NCBI RefSeq assembly: GCF_900116555.1
Contig: NZ_FPAT01000011.1
Span: 1-64,000, forward strand
Source: Actinopolyspora lacussalsi subsp. righensis
GTDB lineage: Bacteria > Actinomycetota > Actinomycetes > Mycobacteriales > Pseudonocardiaceae
Reading direction: 5' to 3'
Length of the DNA: 64,000 nt
Shown here in pieces: positions 18,628-27,355 of this stretch. Position numbers and translations under genes: made by a program. The notes under the pieces were generated by a model. The model had not been told where the DNA came from, ran no database searches, and was given only the letters and a program-made list of their open reading frames with translations. The first letter of the stretch is position 1; every line of letters starts with the position of its first letter.

Positions 18628-18810
18628 TCAGCCGTGTTCGTACTCCTCGTCCTCGGGCACCACCATGTGCTGTTCGGCGAGATCGGCCGGATCGGCGTCG
18701 GACAGTGTCGTCCCGGCGAACGGCTCATCGGGTTCCGCGGGGCCCTCGGTCCCCTCCTCGTACTGTTCCGCCTGTTCGGCGGCGTCCCATTCCGGAGTCT
18801 CGAAATTCAT
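18628..18810 (-). CDS. Small acidic protein of unknown function
   Basis: From ATG 18810, with GAGGAGTG about 8 nt upstream, the frame encodes 60 residues that are very rich in Glu and Asp: NFETPEWDAAEQAEQYEEG and a tail with VVPEDEEYEHG. There is no Cys and no membrane segment. I do not recognise the family. The strong ribosome-binding site and low-complexity acidic composition support a real, probably soluble and partly disordered protein. It lies downstream of the enoyl-CoA hydratase gene on the same strand (154 nt away). Confidence 0.5.
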   Translation of the reverse strand: MNFETPEWDAAEQAEQYEEGTEGPAEPDEPFAGTTLSDADPADLAEQHMVVPEDEEYEHG

Positions 18811-18964
18811 CAACGTCACTCCTCGCCGATGGTGTGTCGCCTCACCAGTCACGTCCCGACCGTCGCGGCTCGAAACGGCGCCCCGTCGCGAACGGCGACT
18901 CCCGACCACGACCGACTGCCGGGGCCGCCCGGCAGTTCCACGACGCCCGACGTGATCTGTCGGA

Positions 18965-19741
18965 TCAGTCCAGCGGGGGGAAGTGCGGATCACGGTTTTG
19001 TCGCCGGTCACGGCCTCGGAACGAGCGGTTGCCGCCACGCAACGCCGTGATCATGCGAGTTCCGGCGTCGGAGGCGGCCGTTTCCAGCCCCGTGTCCAAC
19101 CCACTGTAGACCTGCTGCTTGATGGCTGCCATCGATTCCGGTGAGCACTCCCTGGCCAGGGTCGCGGCGTACTCCATCGCCTCCGACAACACCCGGTCGC
19201 TCGTGACGAGTCGGTCCGCCAGCCCCAGTTGTTGAGCCCGGTTACCGTCGAGTGTCCGTGCGGACAGCAACAGGTCCATGGCTGTACCGAGTCCGACCAG
19301 TTTCGGCAGCAACCACGCCAGGCCGTGTTCTGCAACGATCCCGTCCCGGCTGAACGCCGTGGTGAAGCCCGCCTCCGGAACCGTGAACCGGACGTCGGTG
19401 AACAGCGCCGCGGCGAGTCCGGCCCCCGAGGCCACCCCGTTGATCGCCGAGATCACCGGTTTGCGCAGCCGCATGCTCAGGCTCAACCGCCGATGTGTGT
19501 CGGCGGCCCCGATGTGCTCGTCGTTCGACAACGCCGTGATGTCGGAGCCGGCACAGAACCCGCTCCCGGAACCGGTGAGCACCACGACCCGCACCGAGGT
19601 GTCACGCTCGGCCCGCTCGAGCAGTTCGTAGTAACGTCGTTGCATCGTCGGTGTCCAGGCATTGAGCTGTTCCGGACGGTTCAACGTCAACAGCAGTACC
19701 GCGTCGTGCTGTTCGGCAAGGACCTCGTCGGTGTCTGACAT
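18965..19741 (-). CDS. Enoyl-CoA hydratase/isomerase family protein
   Basis: The 258-residue crotonase-fold protein shows LLLTLNRPEQLNAW near the N-terminus, GFCAGSDI (oxyanion hole region, about residue 63), INGVASGAGLAAALFTDVRF (second oxyanion-hole Gly and the family motif, about 103-122), and AEHGLAWLLPKLVG near residue 137. The Glu in the IVAEHGL region may serve as a catalytic acid/base. It probably acts on an acyl-CoA in fatty-acid or amino-acid breakdown, but substrate cannot be read from the sequence. The ATG start is preceded by GGAGGTGATCAC, an almost perfect complement to the 16S rRNA tail, suggesting strong translation. The basic C-terminal tail (FRGRDRRQNRD) is unusual. Confidence 0.88.
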   Translation of the reverse strand: MSDTDEVLAEQHDAVLLLTLNRPEQLNAWTPTMQRRYYELLERAERDTSVRVVVLTGSGSGFCAGSDITALSNDEHIGAADTHRRLSLSMRLRKPVISAINGVASGAGLAAALFTDVRFTVPEAGFTTAFSRDGIVAEHGLAWLLPKLVGLGTAMDLLLSARTLDGNRAQQLGLADRLVTSDRVLSEAMEYAATLARECSPESMAAIKQQVYSGLDTGLETAASDAGTRMITALRGGNRSFRGRDRRQNRDPHFPPLD

Positions 19742-19936
19742 GTGATCACCTCCGCCGGGACTGGCTGGAAGTTACCCAGCTATGCGAAGTATCACAAGTC
19801 CGTTACCTCCGGTCGGGTGAGTCGACGCCGTCACCTCTCGGAGAGCGAGACGCTCGCCGCGGGCACCCCGGTTGCTGACCGGATCAACCGACAGCGCGTC
19901 CGGCGTAGTCGGGGAGGGGTTCCAGAAGCTCGTCCG

Positions 19937-20380
19937 CTTTCGCAGCTGCCGCTGGGCACGATCGTGCTCGCGGCGTTCGTGCTGCTGGTGGTGTTGTTCC
20001 TGGCCACCACGCTGGATTCCTCGGCCTACACCATGGCCGCCGCGTCCTCCCGCGAACTCCCCCGCGGCGTCTATCCCGCCCGCTGGCACCGGGTCTTCTG
20101 GGCGGTGGTGCTGGCCGCGGTCTCGATCGCTCTGATGTACGCGGGCGGTCTCGAGGCCCTGCAAACACTGTCGATCATCACCGCCTTCCCGCTCATTTTC
20201 GTGCTGGCGCTGGTCGCGGAGTCGCTGCGGCGGTGGCTCAAGGCCGATCACGGAGGTGGCGGTGCCGCGGGCGTCGCCGTCGCCTCCGACAGCTCTTCCG
20301 AAGCCGTCCCGCGGTCCGAATCCCCGACCACGACCGAGGAGCCGCGCGACGATCGCCCCGTGGCAACCACCAGCGAGTGA
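19937..20380 (+). pseudogene. Remnant of a BCCT-family osmoprotectant transporter (C-terminal end only)
   Basis: From about residue PLSQLPLGTIVL onward the frame matches the last membrane segments of BCCT (betaine/carnitine/choline) transporters: LFLATTLDSSAYTMAAASS, PARWHRVFWAVVLAA, MYAGGLEALQTLSIITAFP, then a hydrophilic tail with TTTEEPRDD. A whole BCCT carrier has about 12 membrane segments and more than 500 residues; only the last two or three are here. The sequence just upstream is not BCCT-like and begins near the divergent enoyl-CoA hydratase gene, so the 5' three-quarters of the gene is gone. The frame is still open, so deletion is probably recent. It could also be a short expressed fragment, but that seems unlikely. 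Confidence 0.7.
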
Positions 20381-20496
20381 GCCTCCGCTCCGTCCCGGGA
20401 TCGGTTCGCCACCGGGGCGGAGCGGTTGGTTTTCCCGAACCCGTCGGGCGTGCCTCTCCTGGACGTGATGAGCTGGGACGGTCCGGCCAGCAGGCG

Positions 20497-21963
20497 ATGA
20501 TGAGGTGGGTAGTGAGTCGAGCCGAGTCCGGATCGTCCGCTACGACGGAAGAGACCGGGAAGTACCCGCATCGCTGGCGCGTCCTGGCGCTGTGCCTGCT
20601 GGCCGGTTTCATGACCCTGCTGGACGTCAGCATCGTCAACGTCGCCCTGCCGTCCATCCAGCAGGGGCTCGACGCGCCATCCGTGGCACTGTCCTGGGTG
20701 ATCTCCGGTTACGCGCTGGCCTTCGGCCTGGTGCTGGTTCCGCTGGGAAAGCTCGGGGATGCCCACGGGCGCGGCAGGATGTTCTTGATCTCGCTCGCGG
20801 CTTTCACGGTTGCCAGCGGACTGGCCGGAATCGCCCAGAACCCCGTTTGGCTGGTCGTGGCCCGACTGTTGCAGGGTGCCGCGGGCGGGATGCTCAATCC
20901 GCAGGTGCTCGGGCTCATCCAACAGCAGTTCCACGGGCGTGAACGAGGTACGGCCTTCGGACTGTTCGGGGCGGTCGTGGGAATCTCCACCGCGGTGGGA
21001 CCGTTGCTGGGTGGTTTGATCATCGAGTTGGCCGGTGCTCAGCACGGCTGGCGCTGGGTGTTCTTCGTCAACCTGCCCATCGGGCTGGCCGCGCTGGTTG
21101 TCGCGGCGCGGATCATGCCGCGCGGTGTGGGGGATCGGCGACTCCGCGGCGCCGATGTGCTCGGGGTGTCACTGCTGGGAGCGGCGCTGGTGTGTCTGCT
21201 GCTCCCACTGGTCGACCAGGAGGGGTTCGCGGGACGTCCGAGCTGGTTGCTGTGGGCCGCGGTGCCGGTGCTGCTGTCGCTGTTCGTCACGTGGGAACAC
21301 CGTTACTCCCGCCGGGGTGGTTCCCCGCTGGTGGATCTGCGACTGTTCCGCATCAGCAGCTATACTTTCGGCTCCACCCTGGGGATGCTGTACTTCGCCG
21401 GTTTCACCAGCATCTTCTTCGTGCTGGCCGTCTACTTCCAGCGCGGGCTCGACTACTCCGCCCTGCAGGCCGGGCTGTCACTGACTCCGTTCGCCCTTGG
21501 TTCGGCGGTCTCCTCCGCTCTGAGCGGCCGTGCCGTGCATCGACTCGGACGCAAGGTAGTCCTGCTCGGACTGGCCGGGGCCCTGCTCGGGGTGTTGACC
21601 ACCGAGATCCTGCTGGCCCGACATCAGGGCAGCGCCGCCGGGCTGGTCACCGCGCTACCGCTGCTGGTCGGAGGCGTGGGCAGCGGTCTGGTGATCTCAC
21701 CGAATCAGACCGTCACGCTCAGCGAGATCGATGTCACCAGAGGCGGTACAGCCGCCGGGATCCAGCAAACCGGCCAGCGGATCGGTACCGCCATCGGCAC
21801 CGCCGCCGCCTCCGGTCTGTTCTTCGCCACGTTGCCCCGCGGCTACGACACCGCCATCTCGCACGGTCTGCTTGTCGCTGTCTCGTTCGTCGCCGCCGCC
21901 ATGCTGGTCGGTCTGCTCGAACTCGTCGTCACCCGCCGTCGTGGCGGAACATCCGCCGGTTGA
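20497..21963 (+). CDS. MFS transporter, DHA2 (14-TM) drug exporter family
   Basis: The 488-residue membrane protein shows many hydrophobic segments and the DHA2 signatures: FMTLLDVSIVNVALPSIQQGL in the first segment (motif D1), quoted in part as LDVSIVNVALPS; GKLGDAHGRGRMF (motif A) near residue 90; LQGAAGGMLNPQVLGLI; and GAVVGISTAVGPLLGG (motif C, antiporter signature) near 165. It probably exports a small hydrophobic compound in exchange for protons. Two adjacent ATGs (20497, 20500) and a GTG at 20512 are possible starts. It precedes the malonyl-CoA synthetase gene by about 200 nt, with an inverted repeat between, so they may be separate units. Confidence 0.87.
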   Translation: MMRWVVSRAESGSSATTEETGKYPHRWRVLALCLLAGFMTLLDVSIVNVALPSIQQGLDAPSVALSWVISGYALAFGLVLVPLGKLGDAHGRGRMFLISLAAFTVASGLAGIAQNPVWLVVARLLQGAAGGMLNPQVLGLIQQQFHGRERGTAFGLFGAVVGISTAVGPLLGGLIIELAGAQHGWRWVFFVNLPIGLAALVVAARIMPRGVGDRRLRGADVLGVSLLGAALVCLLLPLVDQEGFAGRPSWLLWAAVPVLLSLFVTWEHRYSRRGGSPLVDLRLFRISSYTFGSTLGMLYFAGFTSIFFVLAVYFQRGLDYSALQAGLSLTPFALGSAVSSALSGRAVHRLGRKVVLLGLAGALLGVLTTEILLARHQGSAAGLVTALPLLVGGVGSGLVISPNQTVTLSEIDVTRGGTAAGIQQTGQRIGTAIGTAAASGLFFATLPRGYDTAISHGLLVAVSFVAAAMLVGLLELVVTRRRGGTSAG

Positions 21964-22091
21964 AGGTCCCGGCACAGGATCGCCCGCCACGGCGCACGGT
22001 AGTGGTGTCCGCGATCACGCGGAGTTCTCCGGCTCGACGCGTGGCTTGTGCCACTGGAAGAGATCCTGTGGTATTGATCGGTGATCGCCGA

Positions 22092-22135
22092 ACCGGCCAC
22101 GTTCCCCGGAGGTCGAATCCGGTTGTGTGGCCGGT
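22092..22135. repeat. Inverted repeat between MFS and matB genes
   Basis: ACCGGCCAC (22092-22100) and GTGGCCGGT (22127-22135) are perfect 9-bp complements with a 26-nt spacer, ending 31 nt before the matB-like start. It may be a terminator for the MFS gene or an operator. Confidence 0.4.
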
Positions 22136-22166
22136 CGTACCCTAGACGGAGCCTTCGGGGGCGAGT

Positions 22167-23639
22167 ATGTGTGCTGACCGCGCGGAGTTGTTGCCGAAAC
22201 TGCGCGAACCCGACGAGAGCGAGGCCGTGCGCTTCGGGGCGAGGGCACTGAGCTATTCGCGCCTCTCCCTGGTCGCGGGCGAGACAGCCGCTCTCGTGGG
22301 TCGGGCGAGCCGCGTCGCGGTGTGGGCCGACGCGGCTCCCGAGACCTGCGCGGGGCTGCTGGGGGCGTTGTCCGCCGGAGCCGCTGTCGTGCCGCTCAGC
22401 CCCAAGCTGGGCCGGCGGGAGCTGGAACACATCCTCGCCGACAGCCAACCGGAGCTGGTGCTCGGCGCACCCGGGTTCACACCACCGCCGGCCCTGTCCG
22501 GACTGCCCGTGCACGAGGTTTCCCTCGAGGTGGCCGGGCGTGCGCTGCCCGAGGAGCCGACCGGGGACTCCGATGCCCTGATCGTCTACACCTCCGGCAC
22601 CACCGGAATGCCCAAGGGCGTGGTGCTTACCCGGGAGGCGATCCGCAGCAATCTCGACGCGGTGGCGCGGGCCTGGGAATGGACCGACCGTGACGTTCTC
22701 GTCCACGCCCTGCCACTGTTCCACGTGCACGGCCTGATCCTCGGGCTGCTCGGACCACTGCGCGTCGGGGGAAGCCTGCGGCACCTGGTTCGCTTCGACA
22801 CCGCGCGGGTGGCCGAGGAGCTGTCGAGAGCGGGCACGATGCTGTTCGGCGTCCCCACGATGTACCGGCGACTGGCCGACGACGCGGAACGCGACCCCGG
22901 CATCGGGCGGGGACTGGCGCGGGCACGGCTGCTGGTGTCCGGTTCGGCCGCGCTGCCCGCCACCGAGCACCAGCGCATCGCGCGACTGACCGGTCAGCGG
23001 GTGGTGGAGCGCTACGGGATGAGCGAGACCATCATGAACTGTGGAGTACGCTCCTCCGGCGACCGCAGGCCCGGTTACGTGGGACTTCCGTTCGACGGGG
23101 TCGAGCTGATCCTGGTCGATGACGGGGGAAACCGGATCATCGCCTCCGACGACGAGACCGTGGGCGAGATCCTGGTTCGTGGGCCCAACCTGTTCCGGGA
23201 GTATCTCAACCGTCCGGAGGACACGCGGGCCGCTTTCACCGACGGATGGTTCCGAACCGGGGACATGGCCACCCGGTCACCGGACGGCTACGTTCGCATC
23301 GTCGGGCGCCGAGCCACCGACATGATCAGTAGCGGTGGTTTCCGGATCGGCGCGGGTGAGATCGAGAACGTGCTGCTGGAGCACGGCGCGGTTTCGGAAG
23401 CGGCGGTGACCGGTGAGCAGGACCCCGAGCTGGGGCAGCGCATCGTGGCCTGGGTGGTGCCGGGGGGCGCGGAAATCTCCGAGCGGGAACTCGTCGAGCA
23501 CGTGGCGGGGCTGCTCAGCTTCCACAAGCGTCCCAGGGAGGTGCGTTTCGTTCGGGAACTGCCGCGCAACGAGCTGGGCAAGATCCAGAAGGGCAAGTTG
23601 GGGACCGAGTGGGCCTCCCGGCACGTTTTCGCCGGCTGA
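22167..23639 (+). CDS. matB: Malonyl-CoA synthetase-like acyl-CoA ligase
   Basis: The 490-residue adenylate-forming enzyme has the ATP motif YTSGTTGMPKGVVLTREA near residue 140, VLVHALPLFHVHGLILG, the conserved RYGMSET near 280, and the hinge/C-domain GEIENVLLEHGAVSEAAVTG with the final catalytic Lys in GKIQKGKLG. Overall it strongly resembles Streptomyces MatB, which joins malonate (and methylmalonate) to CoA: LRVGGSLRHLVRF, TMLFGVPTMYRRLADD, RLLVSGSAALP. MatB supplies extender units or detoxifies malonate. There are no malonate transporter or decarboxylase genes beside it. Specificity is inferred from similarity; a general acyl-CoA synthetase is the alternative. Confidence 0.78.
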   Translation: MCADRAELLPKLREPDESEAVRFGARALSYSRLSLVAGETAALVGRASRVAVWADAAPETCAGLLGALSAGAAVVPLSPKLGRRELEHILADSQPELVLGAPGFTPPPALSGLPVHEVSLEVAGRALPEEPTGDSDALIVYTSGTTGMPKGVVLTREAIRSNLDAVARAWEWTDRDVLVHALPLFHVHGLILGLLGPLRVGGSLRHLVRFDTARVAEELSRAGTMLFGVPTMYRRLADDAERDPGIGRGLARARLLVSGSAALPATEHQRIARLTGQRVVERYGMSETIMNCGVRSSGDRRPGYVGLPFDGVELILVDDGGNRIIASDDETVGEILVRGPNLFREYLNRPEDTRAAFTDGWFRTGDMATRSPDGYVRIVGRRATDMISSGGFRIGAGEIENVLLEHGAVSEAAVTGEQDPELGQRIVAWVVPGGAEISERELVEHVAGLLSFHKRPREVRFVRELPRNELGKIQKGKLGTEWASRHVFAG

Positions 23640-23711
23640 GTTCCGGTGGCCGTCCGATCGTTGCCGAGGGCGTGCGGTCGGCAGCGGTCGGGGAGCGATC
23701 GGACGGCGAAG

Positions 23712-23747
23712 CCGGCACATCCCGGCGCTGCTGCCGGGATGTGCCGG
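23712..23747. terminator. Bidirectional terminator between matB and hexosaminidase genes
   Basis: Perfect 15-bp arms (23712-23726 and 23733-23747) with a 6-nt loop lie between two converging genes. It can serve both transcripts. Confidence 0.8.
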
Positions 23748-23779
23748 TGTTCAGTTCGCCGTTCGGCGCACGGTGGGGA

Positions 23780-25423
23780 TCACGGCCAGGGAATCTGTTC
23801 GGAGCGGTAGAAGTTGATTCCCTGCTCCTCCCAGCGAGGTCCCTGGTCGGCGACCCGCTGCCGGAACGAGGACCAGTCGAGCTTGTCCGACGAGGACCAG
23901 CCCAGTTCCGCGATGGCGGGCATCCGCGGGAAGGCCATGAACTCGATCTCGTCGGAGTTCGTCACCGTCTCGCTCCAGAGCGCGGCCTCCACCCCGGCGA
24001 TCGAGCTCTCGGGCACCGATTCCATGAAGCTGCCCGGGTTCCAGTCGTAGGCCTCCCGGACAGTGGTGGGGCCTGCCCAGTCCAGACCGAGTTCGGTGTC
24101 CTCGTTGTACTTCTGATCCACGTAGGACTTGTGGGCGGGTGACAGCAGGATGTCGTTGCCCCGGGCCGCTGCTTCGGCGACCATCGCGTTGGAGTTCGTG
24201 GTGCCCCAGTACTGCACCATGGCCGACTCGGAGGGCTCGGTCTTGGCGTACTCGTGCCAACCGAGCGGTGTCTTGCCGTGCTTCTCCACGATCGGCAACA
24301 CCTTGGACATGAACTTCCGGTAGTCCTCATCGGTGGTCGCGTGGGCTTCGTCGCCACCGATGTGCAGGTACTCGCCCGGCGTCATCGCGGCGACTTCCCG
24401 GATGACGTCGTCGACGAACTCGTAGGTGATGTCCTTGTCGATGCACAGCGAGCTGAAGCCGACCTCGATGCCGGTGTAGAGATCAGGTGCCTTGCCGTCG
24501 CAGTTGAGCTCGGCGTAGGACGACAGTGCGGCGTTGGTGTGCCCCGGCATGTCGATCTCCGGGACGATGGTGATGTTGCGTGCCGAGGCGTAGCGCACGA
24601 TCTCGGTGAACTCGCGTTTGGTGTAGTAGCCACCCTCGCCGCCGCCGACCTCGGTGCTGCCCCCGTGCGTGGTCAGGCGGGGCCAGCTGTCGATCTGGAT
24701 GCGCCAACCCTGGTCATCGCTCAGGTGCATGTGCAGATAGTTGACCTTGTACTGGGCCAGCTGATCGATGTAGGTCTTGACCTGACCGACCTCGAAGAAG
24801 TGCCGCGCCACGTCCAGCATCGCCGAACGACGTTCGAACCGGGGTTTGTCCACGATCTCGCCCCCACGGACCTTCCACGGGCCGTGTCGGGGGAAATCGC
24901 TCTCGGCCTTGGCGGGCAGCAGCTGGCGCAGGGTCTGCACGCCGTAGAACAGCCCGTCCGGATCGGTCGCGTGGATCGTGAGCCGATCCCGGTCGATGTC
25001 CATCCGATAACCGGAGTCACCCAGCTTGGCCCGCGAACCGTCCAGCCGCAGCACGATGTCGTTGCGGCCCGGCTGATCACGGTTGATCAGGAATCCGTAA
25101 CCGGTGGAGGGGCGCAGCTGTCGTTGCAGGTATCGCGCGACCTCCTCGGCCTCCGGGCTGTCCGCGGGAGTGTGGATGCCGGTGTTCCACCTGATGTGGA
25201 ACTTCGCACCCGATTCCTCGCTTACCCGGGTGGGCGCGGGAATGACGTCGTGCAGCGAAACGGTGTTGCCCGTCGAGGCCCGCTGGTTGTCCGGTGCGGC
25301 CCCGTCCTGCTGGGGACCGGCCACTGCCACTGTTCCGCCCGCCAGCATCGCGCTGGTGGCCAGCGCCAGCGCGGCGGGGAGTAGTCCGCGCGAATTTCGG
25401 GGTGCTTCCCGAGTTCGTTTCAT
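23780..25423 (-). CDS. Secreted beta-N-acetylhexosaminidase, glycoside hydrolase family 20
   Basis: The enzyme removes terminal N-acetylglucosamine or galactosamine from chitin oligomers or glycoproteins outside the cell. From ATG 25423 the 547-residue protein has a signal peptide (basic start, then LPAALALATSAMLAGGTVAVAG). A GH20b small domain with LHDVIPAPTRV follows, then the TIM barrel: GLFYGVQTLRQLLP, RRSAMLDVARHFF, YLHMHLSDDQGWR, IVPEIDMPGHTNA, and the catalytic pair in HIGGDEAH near residue 355. YWGTTNSNA and LWSETVT near the C-terminus complete the site. A TTG at 25471 would extend the protein but hides the signal peptide. A DasR-like site lies just upstream, implying control by N-acetylglucosamine supply. 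Confidence 0.93.
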   Translation of the reverse strand: MKRTREAPRNSRGLLPAALALATSAMLAGGTVAVAGPQQDGAAPDNQRASTGNTVSLHDVIPAPTRVSEESGAKFHIRWNTGIHTPADSPEAEEVARYLQRQLRPSTGYGFLINRDQPGRNDIVLRLDGSRAKLGDSGYRMDIDRDRLTIHATDPDGLFYGVQTLRQLLPAKAESDFPRHGPWKVRGGEIVDKPRFERRSAMLDVARHFFEVGQVKTYIDQLAQYKVNYLHMHLSDDQGWRIQIDSWPRLTTHGGSTEVGGGEGGYYTKREFTEIVRYASARNITIVPEIDMPGHTNAALSSYAELNCDGKAPDLYTGIEVGFSSLCIDKDITYEFVDDVIREVAAMTPGEYLHIGGDEAHATTDEDYRKFMSKVLPIVEKHGKTPLGWHEYAKTEPSESAMVQYWGTTNSNAMVAEAAARGNDILLSPAHKSYVDQKYNEDTELGLDWAGPTTVREAYDWNPGSFMESVPESSIAGVEAALWSETVTNSDEIEFMAFPRMPAIAELGWSSSDKLDWSSFRQRVADQGPRWEEQGINFYRSEQIPWP

Positions 25424-25458
25424 CCTGGTCTGTACCTCTCGTCGGAGACGGTTGGATA

Positions 25459-25470
25459 AGGTATAGACCA
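25459..25470. promoter_or_regulatory. Candidate DasR-responsive element (dre) upstream of the hexosaminidase gene
   Basis: AGGTATAGACCA matches 10 of 12 bases of the palindromic dre core TGGTCTAGACCA known from Streptomyces DasR (GntR family). It lies 36-47 nt upstream of the ATG, a position suited to repression. Chitin and GlcNAc genes are typical DasR targets. Confidence 0.55.
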
Positions 25471-25538
25471 AAGTCGCGGGGGAGGCATATAGCCCGTTCG
25501 GAGTAGAACTACTACTGCCGTCGCCGTGCCGGTGGACA

Positions 25539-25576
25539 CGTCGGCCCCGCCACGGTTCGCTGTGGCGGGGCCGACG
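25539..25576 (-). terminator. Terminator after the sodium symporter gene
   Basis: Perfect 15-bp arms (25539-25553 and 25562-25576) with an 8-nt loop, 34 nt past the symporter stop on the minus strand. Confidence 0.75.
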
Positions 25577-25609
25577 GTTCGCGGTGTGGTTGTCACGAGA
25601 CCGTGACGG

Positions 25610-27355
25610 TCAGACCTCCGCCTTGGCCGCGTCCTTCGGATCCCGGCCGGACTCCGAGTCCTCGGTGAGATCGTTGCCCCACCGCGCCCGTTCCGGAGTA
25701 TCGGGTTCCAACGCCGCCATCGGTACCGGCTCGCTCTTGCGTCGGGTGAGCGCGGAGACCACGATGATCGTGAGCAGTGCCGCCACCATCGTCACCGTGC
25801 GGAACGGGAACAGCACCGCGCCGTCCTCGTACCAGGGCCAGGGCAGCACCGGGGCGAGGCCGAAGGTGTCCTCGCCCGCGGAGAACCGCAGCAGGACGGC
25901 GACGGCGAAACCGGCCGTGGCGCCGATCCGGTTGGCGAACGGTACGAACAGCGCGCACACCAGCAGTGGGAACAACATGACGAAGATCAGGTCACTGGCC
26001 AGGTACCACAGGTCGTAGACGCTGCTGGCCTGCAGTGCCATCAGGGTGGCCGCGGCGCCGATGATGACGATCAGCCTACGGATCACCTTCTGCACCTGCT
26101 CCGGACCGGCCTTCGGCCGCACCAGGCGTCGGTAGACGTTCCAGCCGGTCAGCGACGAGGCGGAGAGCACCGAGGAGTCGACGCTGGACATCACCGCTGC
26201 CGCCAGGACGCCGAGTCCCAGCGCCGCCGCACCGGTGGGAAGCAGGTATCGCAGTACGTACGGCAGCACCATGGAGGGGCTTTCCAGCGGGGGAGCTCCC
26301 TCCGCCTGGAAGTTCGCCGCCGTGGCCACCACACCGATCAGCACCGGCGGAATGGCCGCCAGCACGCACATCACGCTGGCACCCACCGAGAGTCGGCGCG
26401 CGTTCTTCGGGCTGCTGGAGGACAGCACTCGCTGGAAGTAGACCTGCCAGGGGATGCCACCGAGCACGAGTGCGATTCCGGCGTCCCACCAGTTCCAGTA
26501 GGAGTGGCCCCAGGCGGGATCGTCCCAGCCGGTCAACGGCGGGAACAACGATGCGTAGGACTCGAAGTCGAAGTTCGACGGGTAGGCCGCCCACGCGTCG
26601 CCCAGGCCGCCGACCGCCGAGGCGGCGAACGGCACCGCCACGATCAGACCGATGAAGATGACCACGACCTGCACCACGTCGGTGATGGCCACCGACCACA
26701 TACCGCCGACCACGGTGTAGGCCACGGCGATCACCGCAGACAGGATGATGGAGATGGTGAAGTCCAGGCCGATGATCGTTCCGAAGGTGGTACCCAGTGC
26801 GGTCAGGATCGCCCCGGTCCAGAAGATCTCACCGAGGATCGCCGGTATCGCGCCGAGTCCGGCGACCTTCTTGCCGAACCGGATGTCGATCGGGTCGAGC
26901 ATGGTGGTGAACCGGCCACGACGCATCTTCTTGGCGAAGAACAGTCCGCCGATGAGCAGGCTCACCGCGTACCCCCACGGCGCCTGCGCCCAGGCCAGAC
27001 CGCTGCTGAAGGTGCTTTCGGCGGTACCGCTGATGTAGCCGCCACCGACCCAGGTCGCCGTCATGGTGAACACGCCGATCCAGAGCGGCATGTTGCGTCC
27101 CGCGACCATCGTGTCGCCCAGCCCGCCACCGCGTCGGGCGGCCACGAAAGCACCCAGCCAGTAGAACAGCGCGTAGAAAACCAGCATCGCGATCAGCCCA
27201 GGCCACGAAACGTTCGGTTCCGCGAGCGCCACATATGTCAGGGCGAATGCCAGAACGATCACGAAAATGCCGATCTTCACCATCCCTTTTTTGCCCTTGT
27301 GGGCGATGGGTGGTCGGGTGCTGTCGTCACCGTTCGTGCGTGTTTCGGCAGGCAC
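25610..27355 (-). CDS. Sodium:solute symporter, high-affinity choline transporter (CHT1)-like
   Basis: The 581-residue membrane protein belongs to the SSS family with about 13 membrane segments. TATWVGGGYISGTAE near residue 100 and IPWQVYFQRVLSSSSPKNARRLS, given here in part as IPWQVYFQRVL, resemble the eukaryotic and bacterial CHT1 choline carriers, as do VGGMWSVAITDVVQ and AAAVMSSVDSSVLSASSL. It probably imports choline with sodium. GTG at 27355 is chosen because GAAGGGA lies 5-6 nt upstream; an upstream ATG at 27397 lacks such a site. In a salt-adapted actinomycete choline would feed glycine-betaine synthesis, but no bet genes are in the window. A decayed BCCT carrier lies 5 kb away. Substrate is inferred. 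Confidence 0.82.
   Translation of the reverse strand: MPAETRTNGDDSTRPPIAHKGKKGMVKIGIFVIVLAFALTYVALAEPNVSWPGLIAMLVFYALFYWLGAFVAARRGGGLGDTMVAGRNMPLWIGVFTMTATWVGGGYISGTAESTFSSGLAWAQAPWGYAVSLLIGGLFFAKKMRRGRFTTMLDPIDIRFGKKVAGLGAIPAILGEIFWTGAILTALGTTFGTIIGLDFTISIILSAVIAVAYTVVGGMWSVAITDVVQVVVIFIGLIVAVPFAASAVGGLGDAWAAYPSNFDFESYASLFPPLTGWDDPAWGHSYWNWWDAGIALVLGGIPWQVYFQRVLSSSSPKNARRLSVGASVMCVLAAIPPVLIGVVATAANFQAEGAPPLESPSMVLPYVLRYLLPTGAAALGLGVLAAAVMSSVDSSVLSASSLTGWNVYRRLVRPKAGPEQVQKVIRRLIVIIGAAATLMALQASSVYDLWYLASDLIFVMLFPLLVCALFVPFANRIGATAGFAVAVLLRFSAGEDTFGLAPVLPWPWYEDGAVLFPFRTVTMVAALLTIIVVSALTRRKSEPVPMAALEPDTPERARWGNDLTEDSESGRDPKDAAKAEV

Noticed and set aside
22100-22135. GGTCGAATCC, resembling a tRNA T-loop
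   Set aside because: No acceptor, anticodon or D-arm could be folded around it; the flanking inverted repeat explains the structure.
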